Source: Takakia lepidozioides
Taxonomy: Eukaryota; Streptophyta; Takakiopsida; Takakiales; Takakiaceae
Length of the DNA: 64,000 bases
Direction: 5' to 3'
Assembly (NCBI GenBank): GCA_030704615.1
Contig: CM060733.1
Coordinates: forward strand, 26,536,001 to 26,600,000
The translations under genes and the position numbers were made by a program. Positions 47,680-59,977 of this stretch are shown here, in pieces. Numbering within the stretch: position 1 is the stretch's first letter; the number at the start of each line of letters is the position of its first letter. The notes below the pieces were generated by a model, which did no database searches, was not told the origin of the DNA, and worked only from the letters and a program-made list of their open reading frames with translations.

Positions 47680-50600
47680 ACAATCATCTATATTTACATT
47701 TGCATGCATTGAAAATATGCACATGCATTCCTACATCAACCACAAGCTTCCAGTCTAATACTATAAGTTCTAATTTAGGCCTACTAATGTGCATGAGAGC
47801 ATAATATTGTCGTCAACATTTTGGGCCAGTGAAGGTGTTATGTGCCGACCTTGTGATTCTTTGGACCCACGTGACCCTCCTCAATTAACCTCTTTCTAGT
47901 TACAAAATCTTACTAGATAAATACTTAATCTAATTGTTTTGTATAATTGTACTCACACTAAGGGGTTTTTATTTTATTTTCCGTTGCTCACAAAAAAATA
48001 AAAGAAAAAATCGAATTAAGTACCACCCTAGGGGGGCACGGAATTAGCATTGGGTCCTCCACATGGAGTCGTGCAACAACTTATTATATAAATGAATATG
48101 AATATTTAAAAACAAAACAGTATTATAATTAATTAATTACATCATTTCACTGATAACGTTTGGGTTGCGAAACGCCCTTCCGAGAAGCAGCTTTGCCCGT
48201 AACTCCACATTCCCGCGCGAAACGGGCAAGGGGAGATGCATTCCGGACACATCCCATCCACCCATGGCCATGGCCATCACTCCTTCGCCACCGTTCGATC
48301 TCATGGGCCCCACGATCAGCACATCCCAGACGTTGGATCGATACGTTCCATTTACGTATCTTTCCGTATATTGGTGAGGTTCCGTACCTTTCGTGTAATG
48401 AACCCCACGTACTACCCCAGCAGCAAGCGTAAATAGTAATAATAATAATACGAAAAGAAAAATTGTCTTCCGTAAGTTGTCTTGAGAATCATATTTCCGG
48501 CTGATAAAAGAAACAATTAAAAAGAGAAAAGGTAATAACTAGAGCAGTAAGTTCTACATAGTGCAAATTTAACAAATAAAATAAAAATGAAAACTGAATG
48601 ACGGTCAGATAATGTTTTATTTTGAATATTTAAAGGAAATGTAATGAGCGTACGGTGCGTACGTGGGTGTGGTAGGGGTAGGTAGGGAGGTGGATGTGGA
48701 ATACGTACAGTACGGGCCGGGCGTGGATGCGAACGCCCGATGTCGGGTTGTTCCCTCTCTGTGGCTCCGCTGGTATAATAAGCGGGTTGAGGTGTGGTGC
48801 CTCTTTCAGATTTTCACCTCGAGAATCCTTGGCTGCATTCAATGCTGCTGTCTTAGGAGGAGATCTGTCTGATGATGATTAACATGGGGTCCTTTTCTTG
48901 TCTGAGCTTGAGAGCTCAGTGGGGCATGCATTGGAACAAGTTGGCAGTGAAGAACTGCCATCAAACCTTGATTTTTGCTTAGGTTGCCGCTTGCGAGAAG
49001 AGGCCAAGGATTGCGACGTTGGAAAGCGATGGGGCGGGACGGGACGGTGTGAGAGGCCGTGTTGCAGCGTATGTGAAAGATAGAGCATTAGAAGAGTTGT
49101 TGCGCAGGATGGGACGTGGAAACTCTCTCGTGGTTTGGCATTGGATGCCGTGGAGGCTTGAAAGCGGGTGGAAGCAAGCTTGAAACTTTGTTATCATGCA
49201 AGTAATCACCTTCTAAGAAGATACAAAGATTGCAGAAGGGAGAGGAGAGACACCAACACACAGGGATCGGGTCTAGCCTCTGGATCTGGCATTTAGTGAA
49301 GCAGCAGGAGAAGAGTTGGCAGGTGGAACGAGACAAGTCTGTGGGAGACTAGCGGATGAGAAATGCATCATTAGATAGTAAGAGAGAAGGGACGCTGCTA
49401 GGAGAGTACTCTTTCGAAGCTGAAATGAGAGTGCTGAGAGAAGGGAGAACAATTGATAGAGGTGTTTGGCTGGCGAGAAGGGGTGGATGCTGTAAAATGG
49501 ATCCAGGGACGCTGGCCGGAAGTCCCTGTCCTTTTATCATGTCTTCAATTTGCTCTCTTCGAGGTGGAGACTTTGTCCCCGAGACCCCATTCTTTTTTCG
49601 CTTCACCCTCTTCTTGCAGTCCAGATAGTAACCCAAGGGATGCCATTGTTGCACCGTGTCATTCTGTGCTCTCCCACAGTTTATCTCTGGAGGGCCGTGT
49701 GCTGTGATGTTATCTGTCCATCTTCTCACGTGATCGTTGGCAACGGCAATTGTTTGCTTAGAGCATGGTAAGCCACCACGTAGTGTACTATTCAGACACC
49801 CGTGGTCCCACTAGCTGTTCTTAAGCATAGGCATTTTTCTTTGGAGCCTACGGGTTCTCCGGAGCTCTCTCTTTCCCGTCTCCCTTCTTCTCGGTGACTG
49901 ATGTCATGTTGGGAACCTCAGAGACCGCACATCCAGTTTCTTTCCGTTGGAGTCGTTTGCCCTAGATTTCTTCAAGCTGATGGAACGTTGGGCTGTGTGA
50001 GACTTGTCGTTGGGAGAAATGGAGTCTGAAACAGGAGCATGATTCTTGTTAACACACAGCCTGCCTAGAGAAGAAGGAATACAGACACCGAGATATGTAG
50101 GCTTAATTGTTCAATGCTAGATGTGGCATTGTATAGCAATGATGAAGAGATTTGGAGCTGAGGAGTAGTGAATGACCCTGGACAGGTGACCTGCTGGCAG
50201 CCTCGTAGACCATGCATTCACGCAAGTAAAGCTGCAGGGCAGGCCTTGTCCAAGATGCTGGTATGTACTTCTACGTCACTTGGTTGTCTATCCTCTTCCA
50301 TTGATCAGCTGCATTGGCAGGTGTTTTTATTGACTAATTAGATAGAATTTATACATTTACATTTCACACATTATTTGAGGTTCTCTGTACTGGTGCCACT
50401 CTTATGGAGGAGCTCCAAGTCCTCTGTCAAGAATGGACACATTTCTAGGTTGTCTAGGCTTCTCACAATTCACGCATGCTAGAGGTGTAGTAGCATGGAT
50501 GGAATAGGATGTAGGGTGCATAGTTCTGCACATCATGTGGTATTGTGAGATCCAGTACCCATCACTTGTCAGCTTTTCCCACTTTCAATTTAATTTTGAC

Positions 50601-51469
50601 ATCTTTGATAGTCTGCAACCCTCAAGCTGGAGGACCTCATGTGGAAATATCTGATTATTTTCAAGTGGCCTTTTTCATATGCTACTTCTCCTTTAGGTCG
50701 TCATTGTTGATGTCTCTTGCACCAATCTTGCGGATCTACTGTCACATTTTACTTTTTCGGAAACGGTAGGCAGTGTTGAACTGTTGATTTGCTATTCTGC
50801 CATTTCCCTTTTACACTGTCATGCATAAAGATAAAGATAAAGTTTCATTAAAGTTCTCTTTGCTCATGACTATAGTTGTGTATAGATCATACATTGCGAG
50901 TTTTGACGGAGTGGCAGGATGGTTAGGGTAGGGACACAGAGATGCAAAATCACCTTATCGTGAGTATTTTTGCCTTTTTGTGTGACTTTTTTGTCTTGAT
51001 CTCTCTTGCACACATGCACAGAGACTATTGGCAGTCGCGGAAGAAGTCTATGCTGGGAATTGGTCCCTCATCATCTATGATAGCCAGGTTAAATCAGGTG
51101 ATGATACTTCATCACCTATTTTGGTTGTTGATAAAACAGTGTTTTCTGGCAGTCATATTCAGCTCGTGTCCTTATGTCCAAATATGATAATCATATATCC
51201 ATAAGTTATCCTCAGTGTTGCAAAATCACTCGTGTTTCTTTGTCATCATCCTGTGATCCCTTTTCTGTACGAGATTGCAAAAAAGAAGAATCAAAGCAAG
51301 TACGGAAGATATTGTTGATAGAGGTCGTTAAGTTCAAAGAAACAAGCAACGATGTAAAATGCAGGTCTGTTAAGGACTTAATTATGTTTGCAGAGAGGGC
51401 AGTGGCACATTCAGCATGATGATGAAGACAGAGTTAGTGTAATGAGTGGCGGAAGGAATAGGGCAGTCC
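47680..51469. other. Mostly unexplained; a few exon-like stretches
   Basis: AT-rich from 47.7 to 48.65 kb. At 48.7-49.08 kb the plus strand has an open stretch with a cysteine-rich end (RCERPCCSVCER) that I do not recognise. At 50.70-50.76 kb (VVIVDVSCTNLADLLSHF) and 51.02-51.097 kb (DYWQSRKKSMLGIGPSSSMI, continuing to LNQ) there are short frames bounded by AG and GT, like internal exons on the plus strand. They do not join to each other or to the downstream genes in a way I can prove. They could be 5' exons of an unrecognised gene or chance. Confidence 0.3.
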
Positions 51470-53135
51470 ATGATGCCCGAGGTGCGTTGGTTCTCAGATA
51501 TCGCTACCTCAGCTTTCTGTGAGACTGTACAGCTGGTAATGTCTTTTCCTATGACTTCTCATTTTGTTCTCGTTCATGTCCTGGTCATGTCCCACCTTTG
51601 GTGTATTTCTTCTGTCTGTGTGTGCTCTCTTCAAAATATCTGTCTATCTTCTGCAGTTTTTTTTGTCTCCGCACATGGGACTGACATGGGGGGTGGTTGA
51701 ATATCGTGGCCTGACTTGTCATCATGGCTACTATGTTGCAGCGCAAGATTCTCTTGGAAAGGAGACGGCCATTTGGAAGGCCCAGGCGCAACGAACTCTT
51801 GGAACCTGCTAGTGCTGAGTTCTTGTCTGCTCTGGCTGCGGGTATCAACTCCCGCCATACTTTGCAAGTAGGCTGTGGGCTCTCCACTATTGCGCTGGCT
51901 GCTGCGGCGCGAGTGACTGGTAGCCGCCTGATGTCCGTGTACCATGAGAAGGATAAGCAGATAATTGTGCAGCACTGTGTCAATAAATTGGGTCTGGTTG
52001 AGTTTGTGGAGTTTGTTACAGCTGACCCGGCCAATTTTATCCCTCAAAGAGAAGGTAAAGTGGCAATACCTCTTGGGTTTGTTTTAAAGTCAATGATTTC
52101 TTCAAATTTTTCCAATAAGCAAGTGGTTGTGGTCATCTCTGAACAAGGAATCCAAGGCTATGAGAACACATTGAATTGTCCCAGGTCCTGAGTATCTGAG
52201 TTTGTGAGTGGGAGATTCTGGTGCCTTTGGAACAAGGAACACCCCAATAGTGGTGATTGCATGAACGATTTTCCACCGCTGCTTGGACATTTTAACGGTG
52301 GCAACCTATGTTCCCTTAAGTCTTTCCCTTGTCGATGTTTTTGAGGTGCTTGTGCCCTGCAGCTCTGGTCATTTATTTTGTACCGGTTAGAGACAGTTAA
52401 AATTAAGCATTGGTATGTAGTTCATTGACAAACTTTTTGTGCTGGATTGGAGGAAGATCTGAGAGAAGCTTTGATTGCTTTGCCTCTTGAGTTGAGTGCT
52501 AGCCAACACCTTCTCTCCAAATCTTCCTTGACAGGCATAGAAGCATATGCCATGTTTGTGAGCATGTGCTGACATATTAATCCAAATGCGCTTAGGGAGT
52601 TTATGAAGCAATGGGCAATTGTAGCAGCAAGTCAGTACTATGCATCATGACATTTATGATCTGATACTTAGTGACTTTCATCAGCTTAAGACCACACCCT
52701 TTGATACCTTAGCTTTCAAATGGAAGTCCGGATTTTGCTTGGGCACTTGATATTACAAGAAATTAGAAACCAATACTTTTGTGCATCTATCTCCTCTTAG
52801 TAGGAGAGTTTTTTCAAGTTCCTGATAATAGTCCTGTAGTATGTGTTGATTGACACCTGAAACTAAAGTTTTTGGCTGTAGATGTGGAGTTCGTGTTTCT
52901 CTCTGGGGTACCTGAGCGCTATATTGAGCTCTTTGACCTGTTGAAGCTGAAAAAAGGAGCAATTGTAGTGGCGGATAATGCGTTAGATGAAGCCACCAAT
53001 GACTACATCCGACATGTGCGGCGACAACCCGGCGTTGATTCTTCTACACTCCCACTTGGACGGGGGATGGAAATTACAAAGATCGTTACCTGGGATGATT
53101 TCAAAAGAGGGTGCGGTGGCCACATCTGTGCTTAA
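51470..53135 (+). CDS. DUF1442 family protein (Rossmann/methyltransferase-like fold)
   Basis: Three exons join in phase: 51470-51535, 51742-52054, 52882-53135 (210 residues, close to the usual family length). Exon 1 gives VRWFSDIATSAFCETVQL, which lines up with the conserved N-terminal WSPExASKAY..T pattern of DUF1442 proteins. Exon 2 has PASAEFLSALAAGINSRHTL, the family hallmark, with hydrophobic strands as in S-adenosylmethionine-binding folds. Exon 3 has VEFVFLSGVPERYIELFDLL, KKGAIVVADNAL and LPLGRGMEITKI. The ATG at 51,470 is followed at once by a second ATG. The family is plant-specific, and no enzymatic activity is established as far as I know. No lesion is seen. The ACT-domain gene follows on the same strand about 570 bp downstream. 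Confidence 0.8.
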
Positions 53136-53701
53136 ACAATTCTTTGTGTCCTTGGCAACTTGTAGTGTTTCTAGGGCTGAGGGCCTGTGGTGTTTATAAG
53201 AAGGTCCAGGTAGTACATGCTGAGGAACAGTCATGTCTATTCGTAGTTTGCAGTTTGACATTGTCTATTACTTATGCGTAAGTCAGCCTGTTGTAGTTTA
53301 GTTTGTTTGACATTTCATGTTATGAGCAGAACTGGGTACCCTGCTGTATAGCCCAGAAGCATAACTTTTTTTATGTTTGAAGTTGTAGCTTGGTGTATCA
53401 ATTATAAATTCCACTTTGCCAGATCTTGTGAATGTTAGTGGCTGCATATTCTTGCTAAGGAATGTATTTTCCAATCACAGTCGTGAATGCAATGTGATCA
53501 GTTTCATCGTTGTGTGAGAAGTTCTGATCATGTAATCGCTTAAACTTTGATCTCTAAGTGCCGGGAGAGTTGAGATTTTGGGGTCTGGAGATTCCTGGTT
53601 GTCTTGAAGTTTCAAGCTTTCCTCAATCTGTTTGTACTGACTTCTTGTCTTCCTGTTATGGTTATCTGACAGGTGTATTGAACTCTCCGTCATTTTTGTA
53701 G

Positions 53702-56112
53702 GAGGAAGCTGTATGGTGGCATTGACGACCCTATCAATGATTCTGATTACCTTTTCAGGCCAGCAGGTCTGCAAGGGACTGCTTCGCGCGGGTCTTGCTC
53801 ATCAAGCGACCCCCGCTTCTCCAGTGCAGCCACAGGCACTGTTGTTCCATCTGACTCAGCTTGCAAGCCCCACATTGCCGGGCCAATCAATGTTGGGTCT
53901 GTAGCAGTGCAGTTTGGTAAAAGGGAAGGTCATGAAAGGGGTGACCCTCGTGATCTGTACGGGGTTGATACACTCAATGAGTTGGATAGGGGTCACACCT
54001 TGGAATGGGGAAAGGTGAATGGGGCAGAATCGTCTCAGCAAGGTGAGCTACAGGGGCTGACTAGGTGTAAGAGGGGTGAAGCAGCTGGGCATGATAGCAT
54101 GAGTCCAGGTGATCTAGACCGGCCCAAAACGCCTAACAGGAGTGAACTGGCACGACCACATCAGACCGATCAAGGCTTCAGATTTCTGGATCAAAGTAAA
54201 CCCTACTTGGAGCAAGACATCACCGCGACCACACCTTCGTCGAATGTCCATGAACAGAGTGTTGACACCACTGTAAGCATGGATCCAAGTGCTGATAACT
54301 TCCACCAACAATTTGAGTCCCTACGCGGCCTGGCAGACCAGTGGTTGGAGATAGAGGCAAGAGCTGGAAATTATCAGAGTGGAGGCAGCTCAAGTGCCTT
54401 TGATACCATACCAGTAGATCAGATGGGTGGTACATCCATCTCTCAATCAAACACGAGTGAGCCATCTGTACATTCTCTGGGCCAGGTTGTGGTGGAGGCT
54501 TCAGGAGCTGATGAAGGTTCACAGGTGAGACATAACGGGAAGAACGTCAGAAGTACTAGTGTGAAAGAGTAGTTCACCTAGAGTAGGGGCTGACAATCTA
54601 GTCGGAGGACAATTACACAAGCTCACTTTACTGTCTGTTCAAGTGATGCGATGCTCACAACCTTGGCCAGTTGCTCACCTATATGCATGTTTTTATTGTT
54701 CATCAGAAGTGCAAGCTAACACCTACTACTTGATTAGGCCATATTTTTGGCTTACACCTGGCAGTGTAGTGTTTCTGAAGACTTCCCTTCAAACATCGTC
54801 TGGTAGTTAACCTGAAATCTCACCATTCCCTAAATTTTTTGTTTTTGTCCCTAGTTGCACAACAGATAGCAGGAACCTTGAACTTAGTAGATGACACATG
54901 TTATATACACCCATGTGTATGTGTGTGTGCGCGTGTATGGGTGCATCCACAGACCATGCCATTCACCCTGCAGTCCAAACCTGCAGTATGTGCTTGTGAA
55001 ACAAGTACATACTGGAAATACCCCTACATAGTTGAAGTAAAGAATCAAAGAGATGTACTGGATGGGAGGCTTGTGGAGGATCTAATTCATGTATGTACAT
55101 TTCCGCTTACTCTCATTTAATGGCACAGATCATCGATCACATGTGGGTTTTTGGCATCTGGCAGATGGAGCTGGAGATGAATGATGTCTTGTTGCCGTTA
55201 CATATAAATTCGGGAGAGCCGGAGGTTGGCCTTGAGCAGGTGGAAACTGCTGGTAGCAAGATCCCAGACAAGCCCAGCAGCAGTGCTGTGGATAAAGAAC
55301 CAGATTTCAAAGTGTCTTTCAAAAATGACCTCATGCAGACGGAGATCACTGTTGAGGGACCTGACCAAGAAATGCTCCTTTTCGATCTCACACTTGCATT
55401 CAATGAAATGGGACTGAGGTTTGTGCCTTGACACTGTTACCAGCTTTATTCTCTTTCGGTTGCTGTTGGGTAGTTCATAAGGGCGAACCTCTTCTAAATG
55501 CCTGTTTGGGGTCCGAATGAAGGGACTAGTGTAAGCCATTAGGTTTTGTTGTTCCAGCAAGCGTTTGTGAAGTCAACCATCTAAGCTATGACAGTGGGTT
55601 CTATGAGAAGTTGTGAAATGCCAGTCAAATAGTCACTGGAATGTCAGACTCTTAGGCATTGTGTAGGCATTCTTTCGGTGAGATCCAAATAATTGCATGA
55701 TGTAGCAGTTGCTGTTTGACTGTTAAATTCTTCCAATCTTTTACCTGGTGTGCGGTGTTCTTTGCCTGTGGGTGTTAAGAGGCCAAAGCCTGTTTGAGCC
55801 GTCATTGTCTACCTCTGACATGCCTTAACCTATATCTCATGTGAGTGGTTCTCCTCGTATTCCAAGATGTCCTTAGAGACAGGATCCCACCCCCGTCACT
55901 TTTGAGTCTGACATGGAGATGGTTACTTCTTGCTGGCTGGCTGCAGTGTGCAAAGGGCGAAGATTGCAACGCAAGACAATTATGTGAAAGATGTGTTTTA
56001 TGTGGTGGATGGGGAGACCCGGGCCCCCCTGGAGTCCTCCCGCTGGGATGTAGTTAGCACTCGGATTCTCCAACGCATTGCTGAGCGGCAACAGCTCCTT
56101 GGGGAACCATAA
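53702..56112 (+). CDS. ACT-domain protein, 5' exons not identified
   Basis: Three exons join in phase: 53702-54524, 55165-55418, 55947-56112 (about 413 residues). The large first exon found starts with RKLYGGIDDPINDSDYLFRP and is then low in conserved structure, hydrophilic and rich in Ser, Gly and Asp. The C-terminus is an ACT domain split by the last intron: MQTEITVEGPDQEMLLFDLT, then GLSVQRAKIATQDNYVKDVF, then YVVDGE and a tail ending LLGEP. ACT domains often bind amino acids or mediate dimerisation. The pattern is closest to ACT repeats of plant ACR-type proteins, but the long N-terminal region is not one I recognise. An in-frame TGA lies just upstream of 53,702, and the exon needs a phase-2 donor, so at least one upstream exon is missing from this call. 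Confidence 0.7.
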
Positions 56113-58741
56113 TCAACAGGGCCCTGTTGTAGCTGGCCGGCCTCTCATTTTGCCTTCTTCTAGCATGTTGAGAGTGGGCTCTCCTAGCGCCTGTCCTTTG
56201 CATAGTTCGAGTAGGTCTCCCAGGAAAGGGCATTTGTGAAAATGTCTTTATGGAACTGCAACAGCTGCTTGAAAAGGTTGCTGTCCAGCATGGTTTCCTC
56301 ATGATGCCATGTGAAGAGCAAGAATCTATCACATAGGCAGGACATCATGAAAGCTCGTTAGGGTTCATGGGGCCATAGGGTTTATCGAAAACTTTTTGTG
56401 ATATGGGTCTCTATAGAAAGCAAAGGTACAGAGAGTTGCAGATGTTATTTGATAAATGCTAACTGTCCTTGGGGTGGTATCCTGGTGTTGTACTTGTGTG
56501 GCAATGGCTCCTCATTTCGTCTGCAGCCCTTGTGGTGTGCGGCAGACGATGAGATTTGGAGGCTGTATTTTAGAATTTTTGTTGCCATTATTGTATTCTT
56601 CAGAGTTATGACTGTTATCAATCAAGTTTTTTGGGTGATTGTCACCTCAGAGAGCAGCCATGTTGTTATCTCCCAACATTCAAGAAATCATAGTGACATG
56701 TTTCTTGTGGAGGATATTGTCTGTGGCCTCTTTGAAAAGATGAAATTGGCTGCTAATGATATACTGTTATCAACTCCAGCAGTGGAAAAGGTATTGGGAC
56801 AGGAGCAGGACTGCAGTGGCCAAAGCCAAACTCATTATAGTGGCGTTCAAGAGTGAGCAATGGCCACAACCTGGAAAACATATTCTAGAGTTGCCCATCG
56901 CGTACTTGTTGAGGCTGCAGTATATGTTTGACTGGGAATCTTTGAGGTAACACTTTGACCTCACCTCTCTGTGTACTCTCTTAAGTGTTGTATTTGCGTC
57001 AAAGAAACTCGTAGGGGTGGCAAACCAATGGTTTTAATGCCTGCAGTACATGAAGCCAGACAGGGGAACAATCTACTCCAGGAGTTCCTATACACAGCGA
57101 GTCAAGGAAAAGATATTATCTTATGCCCAGCTGCTGAGAACCTTGGAGTGTGCAAATGTTGGGTTGGTGTCTTGACATATCTGCCTAGGGGCGTTTGAAA
57201 TGCACGAGTGTTCTATCAAACACCTTATCAATAGAGAAATGAACCCTCCAGCAAGAGGATTTCACTTTGAGAGCGCAATGTACCCTCTTCTCCACACATC
57301 CCTTCTGCATTTTTTGGAAAAATTTCCAGGACTCTTATGTCGAGGGTTGATTCCAGGTGCCAACAGCTCACCAACAATGTTGTTAGCAGGATTCCTCCAT
57401 GATCTTGTTTGTGAAATGCAGAGCCTCATTCAGTGAACATGTACCCAGCGGTACTTCAGAGGTGATTTGTTTCCACGACTCTAATCCAATTTGCAACAAT
57501 ATCAAGTGCTCTGAGACCTTTGCATGAGGCTTGATGAGAACTCTTTGTGAATTCTGTTGACAAAAACTACGCACCATACACCTCTCTGATCATGTCATGC
57601 TTATGACCAATGCTTTCTAGATGGTTTACAAATTGAAAAGCCGTTTTGATGGCAAAGGTGAGTGCAGCACGGCCCTCAGCACCGCTTGTCATACCTAAGG
57701 ATTTTACCTTTCTCAACTTAGGTACCAGGTACCATCATATAGCTAGATTCAAGATATGAATTACCCAAAGTGCAGAGTAAGCTGTAATCTAGTAACGCTA
57801 TTAAACGTTACAGAGAAAATTGGTCTGTCCAGAGGGAATCTACGCCGAAACAATAGAGAGAGTGAAGCCAGAGAGAAACCAACTTGGTAGCCATAATATC
57901 GGTTTTAGTTGCCAAAATGAAACATTAGTAGAGCCTTTTGCTGCTTGCCTGCTACAGTTTCTCCCTTTCTTCATCTCCTCCTCCTTGGCTTTTCTTTCAT
58001 CACAAGACAATTTCATCCATGTAGAATGAAGTGTTTAAAAGATGTCATCCATTTAAAGTTCATAGCAAAGCTGGAGAGGTAGGTTTTAATATGAATATAG
58101 AAATCTATTGCACAAAAGGGGTTGAAAACACACACGTGTTGATGAGATCCATAGCGCTTTGCAAGTCAAGTCAAATGGAAGATATCTATAACCATTCAAA
58201 GCATTCATCTGTCCATATCACAAATGCAATATTATCAATATCTGCGGTCATCGGTCTCTACCCGGTGATAGGCCAACATACACTAGTTGTGTTGTGCGAG
58301 AATTCACCTCAAACCTTATGGACAAAAAAACAAAAACAATGTGGATGTGTTGCCCCACACAAGCATAAATTGTGGTATCACTTGACCGCAAAGGACTACT
58401 CCCTTCCGGTGGAAGGTGACAGTCCCAAGATAATGCTGGGAATTTTTATTTTTATTTATTTTTCGCAACAGGGGACAGAGGCCCTGGAAAAAAATTAAAA
58501 CCCTTGATTGCCTGCAGGCGGCCATAAGGCTGGATAACTCCCGAAGAGTAACTAGGAACGAGGACACCATGGACTTGTTGCATATAGGCAAGCTATTTTA
58601 TAATTGTCCACATCATTGTCCATATGTTAAATTATGCAACTACTCTAAAAGTAATAAAAAAGTAATAAAAGTCGGAAAGACCCTATCAGGAGATTACCTA
58701 ACCCACAACCACTGAGTTCCCCCTCCAAAGGATTTACTGGC
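56113..58741. other. Intergenic, nothing recognised
   Basis: The first few hundred bases probably hold the 3' UTR of the ACT-domain gene. Beyond that I see short frames on both strands with no recognisable domain and no clear transposon ends. Confidence 0.4.
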
Positions 58742-58813
58742 AGGCCCCACCGAGATTCGAACTCGGGCTCTTGGATTCAAAGTCCAATGTCGTAACCACT
58801 AGACTATGGGGCC
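58742..58813 (-). tRNA. tRNA-Gln (anticodon UUG)
   Basis: Read on the minus strand, a 7-bp acceptor stem pairs GGCCCCA with TGGGGCC. The D arm contains the A-box-like TAGTCTAGTGGTTACGACA, and the anticodon stem-loop is TTGGA-CTTTGAA-TCCAA. The T arm is CCGAG-TTCGAAT-CTCGG. The anticodon TTG decodes CAA (Gln). There is no intron, and the 72-nt length includes the discriminator base. The 3' CCA is not encoded, as expected for a nuclear eukaryotic gene. Confidence 0.95.
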
Positions 58814-58913
58814 ACTCATACACAACAAACGATGTTTTTAATATATAGACCAGTCATGATCAGAGGTCGGAGACTAATTTTAGTATAGAGCAGGCTTAGG
58901 GTGTCTTTGTGCC

Positions 58914-59005
58914 ACGTTATCGTCGCCACGTTTGCTCGTCTGCCACGCTTCATCGCTACGTCATCGTCGTCGCGTCATTGTCGCCACGTTTCGTTGTCGT
59001 AAATG
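58914..59005. repeat. Short CGTCGCCACGTTT-like tandem repeat
   Basis: Variants of TCGTCGCCACGTTTGC recur about six times at a spacing of 14-18 bp. It lies about 100 bp past the tRNA gene. No function is evident. Confidence 0.6.
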
Positions 59006-59009
59006 TTTT

Positions 59010-59977
59010 GAAACTGCCCGTATTGCCCTAAAAATCCGAAAATAAGTTATCGAATTGCAATGTATGGGTTATAGTCCCCAACTGGTATGTCCTTTTTGAT
59101 GTAAGGGGTCAAAACTTGTGTTTGATATCGTCCCAAGGATATCTGAGATGACATCTTGGATGAAGAGCAAGTCTTCCCAGTATGAGTATGAAGGCATGTA
59201 TGTGTGCAGCGAGTTGGATTTGCAGATGAGTTTTGAGTTGGCGTACATAGTTCCACTTCTTTTATTAACATTAAATTTTTGAAAGGTAACTGACCCCCCT
59301 CCTCCTCAATGGGGTACAAAGAATGATACATATAATCTCCATAACCAAGCCTGGTTCTGACATCAAAACTGAACTGCCCTATTGGGCCTTCCTGCTAGAC
59401 AATGGTACTTTCACTGCAATGAGGAAGAGTGAACTTCTGTTGTACACCAGAGCATTTTGATGAAGCAGCTGGGTCATTTCTTGTTCTCCAATAATCCCAT
59501 CCTCCAACAATCTCTTCAATGACAGCTGCAAACTGAAAAACGATTGGCGATTCATACTTGACTTTCCATAATGATCTCTAGGCAATTTCCCTATTCGGCT
59601 TCATGGCTCCCCATTGAAAGGGCCACAATCTCTATGTTACAAATAACGATTTGGTCATCTTAAATCCTCGAACAACGGTAGTACTAACTGCCTTCACATC
59701 ACGGCTATAGCAGTCAACTTCGGATTTAGTACAAATGAACAGTTCCCGCACCACTGCCTCAGAGATTCCACAACTCAAAGAATAACAGGACTTCGGCAGC
59801 TTACAACAATCTCTCATAATTCCATCTTGAATAAGCAGCCATTAATTTGGCCAGATGGATGGACAGGCTGAAATAGGACAAGTGCTCAATACCTTCATCC
59901 CATACACAAGCTATCGCAAACAGACCTGTGACATTGGAGAGTGAAGCATTTCTCAAGCAGCCACACAACGAAAGGCG
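59010..59977 (-). other. Downstream of CPSF30; probable 3' UTR and flank
   Basis: This begins just past the CPSF30-L stop on the minus strand. Two minus-strand open stretches (59,379-59,585 and 59,632-59,817) have no recognisable domain. I see no splice-supported link to CPSF30. Confidence 0.35.
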
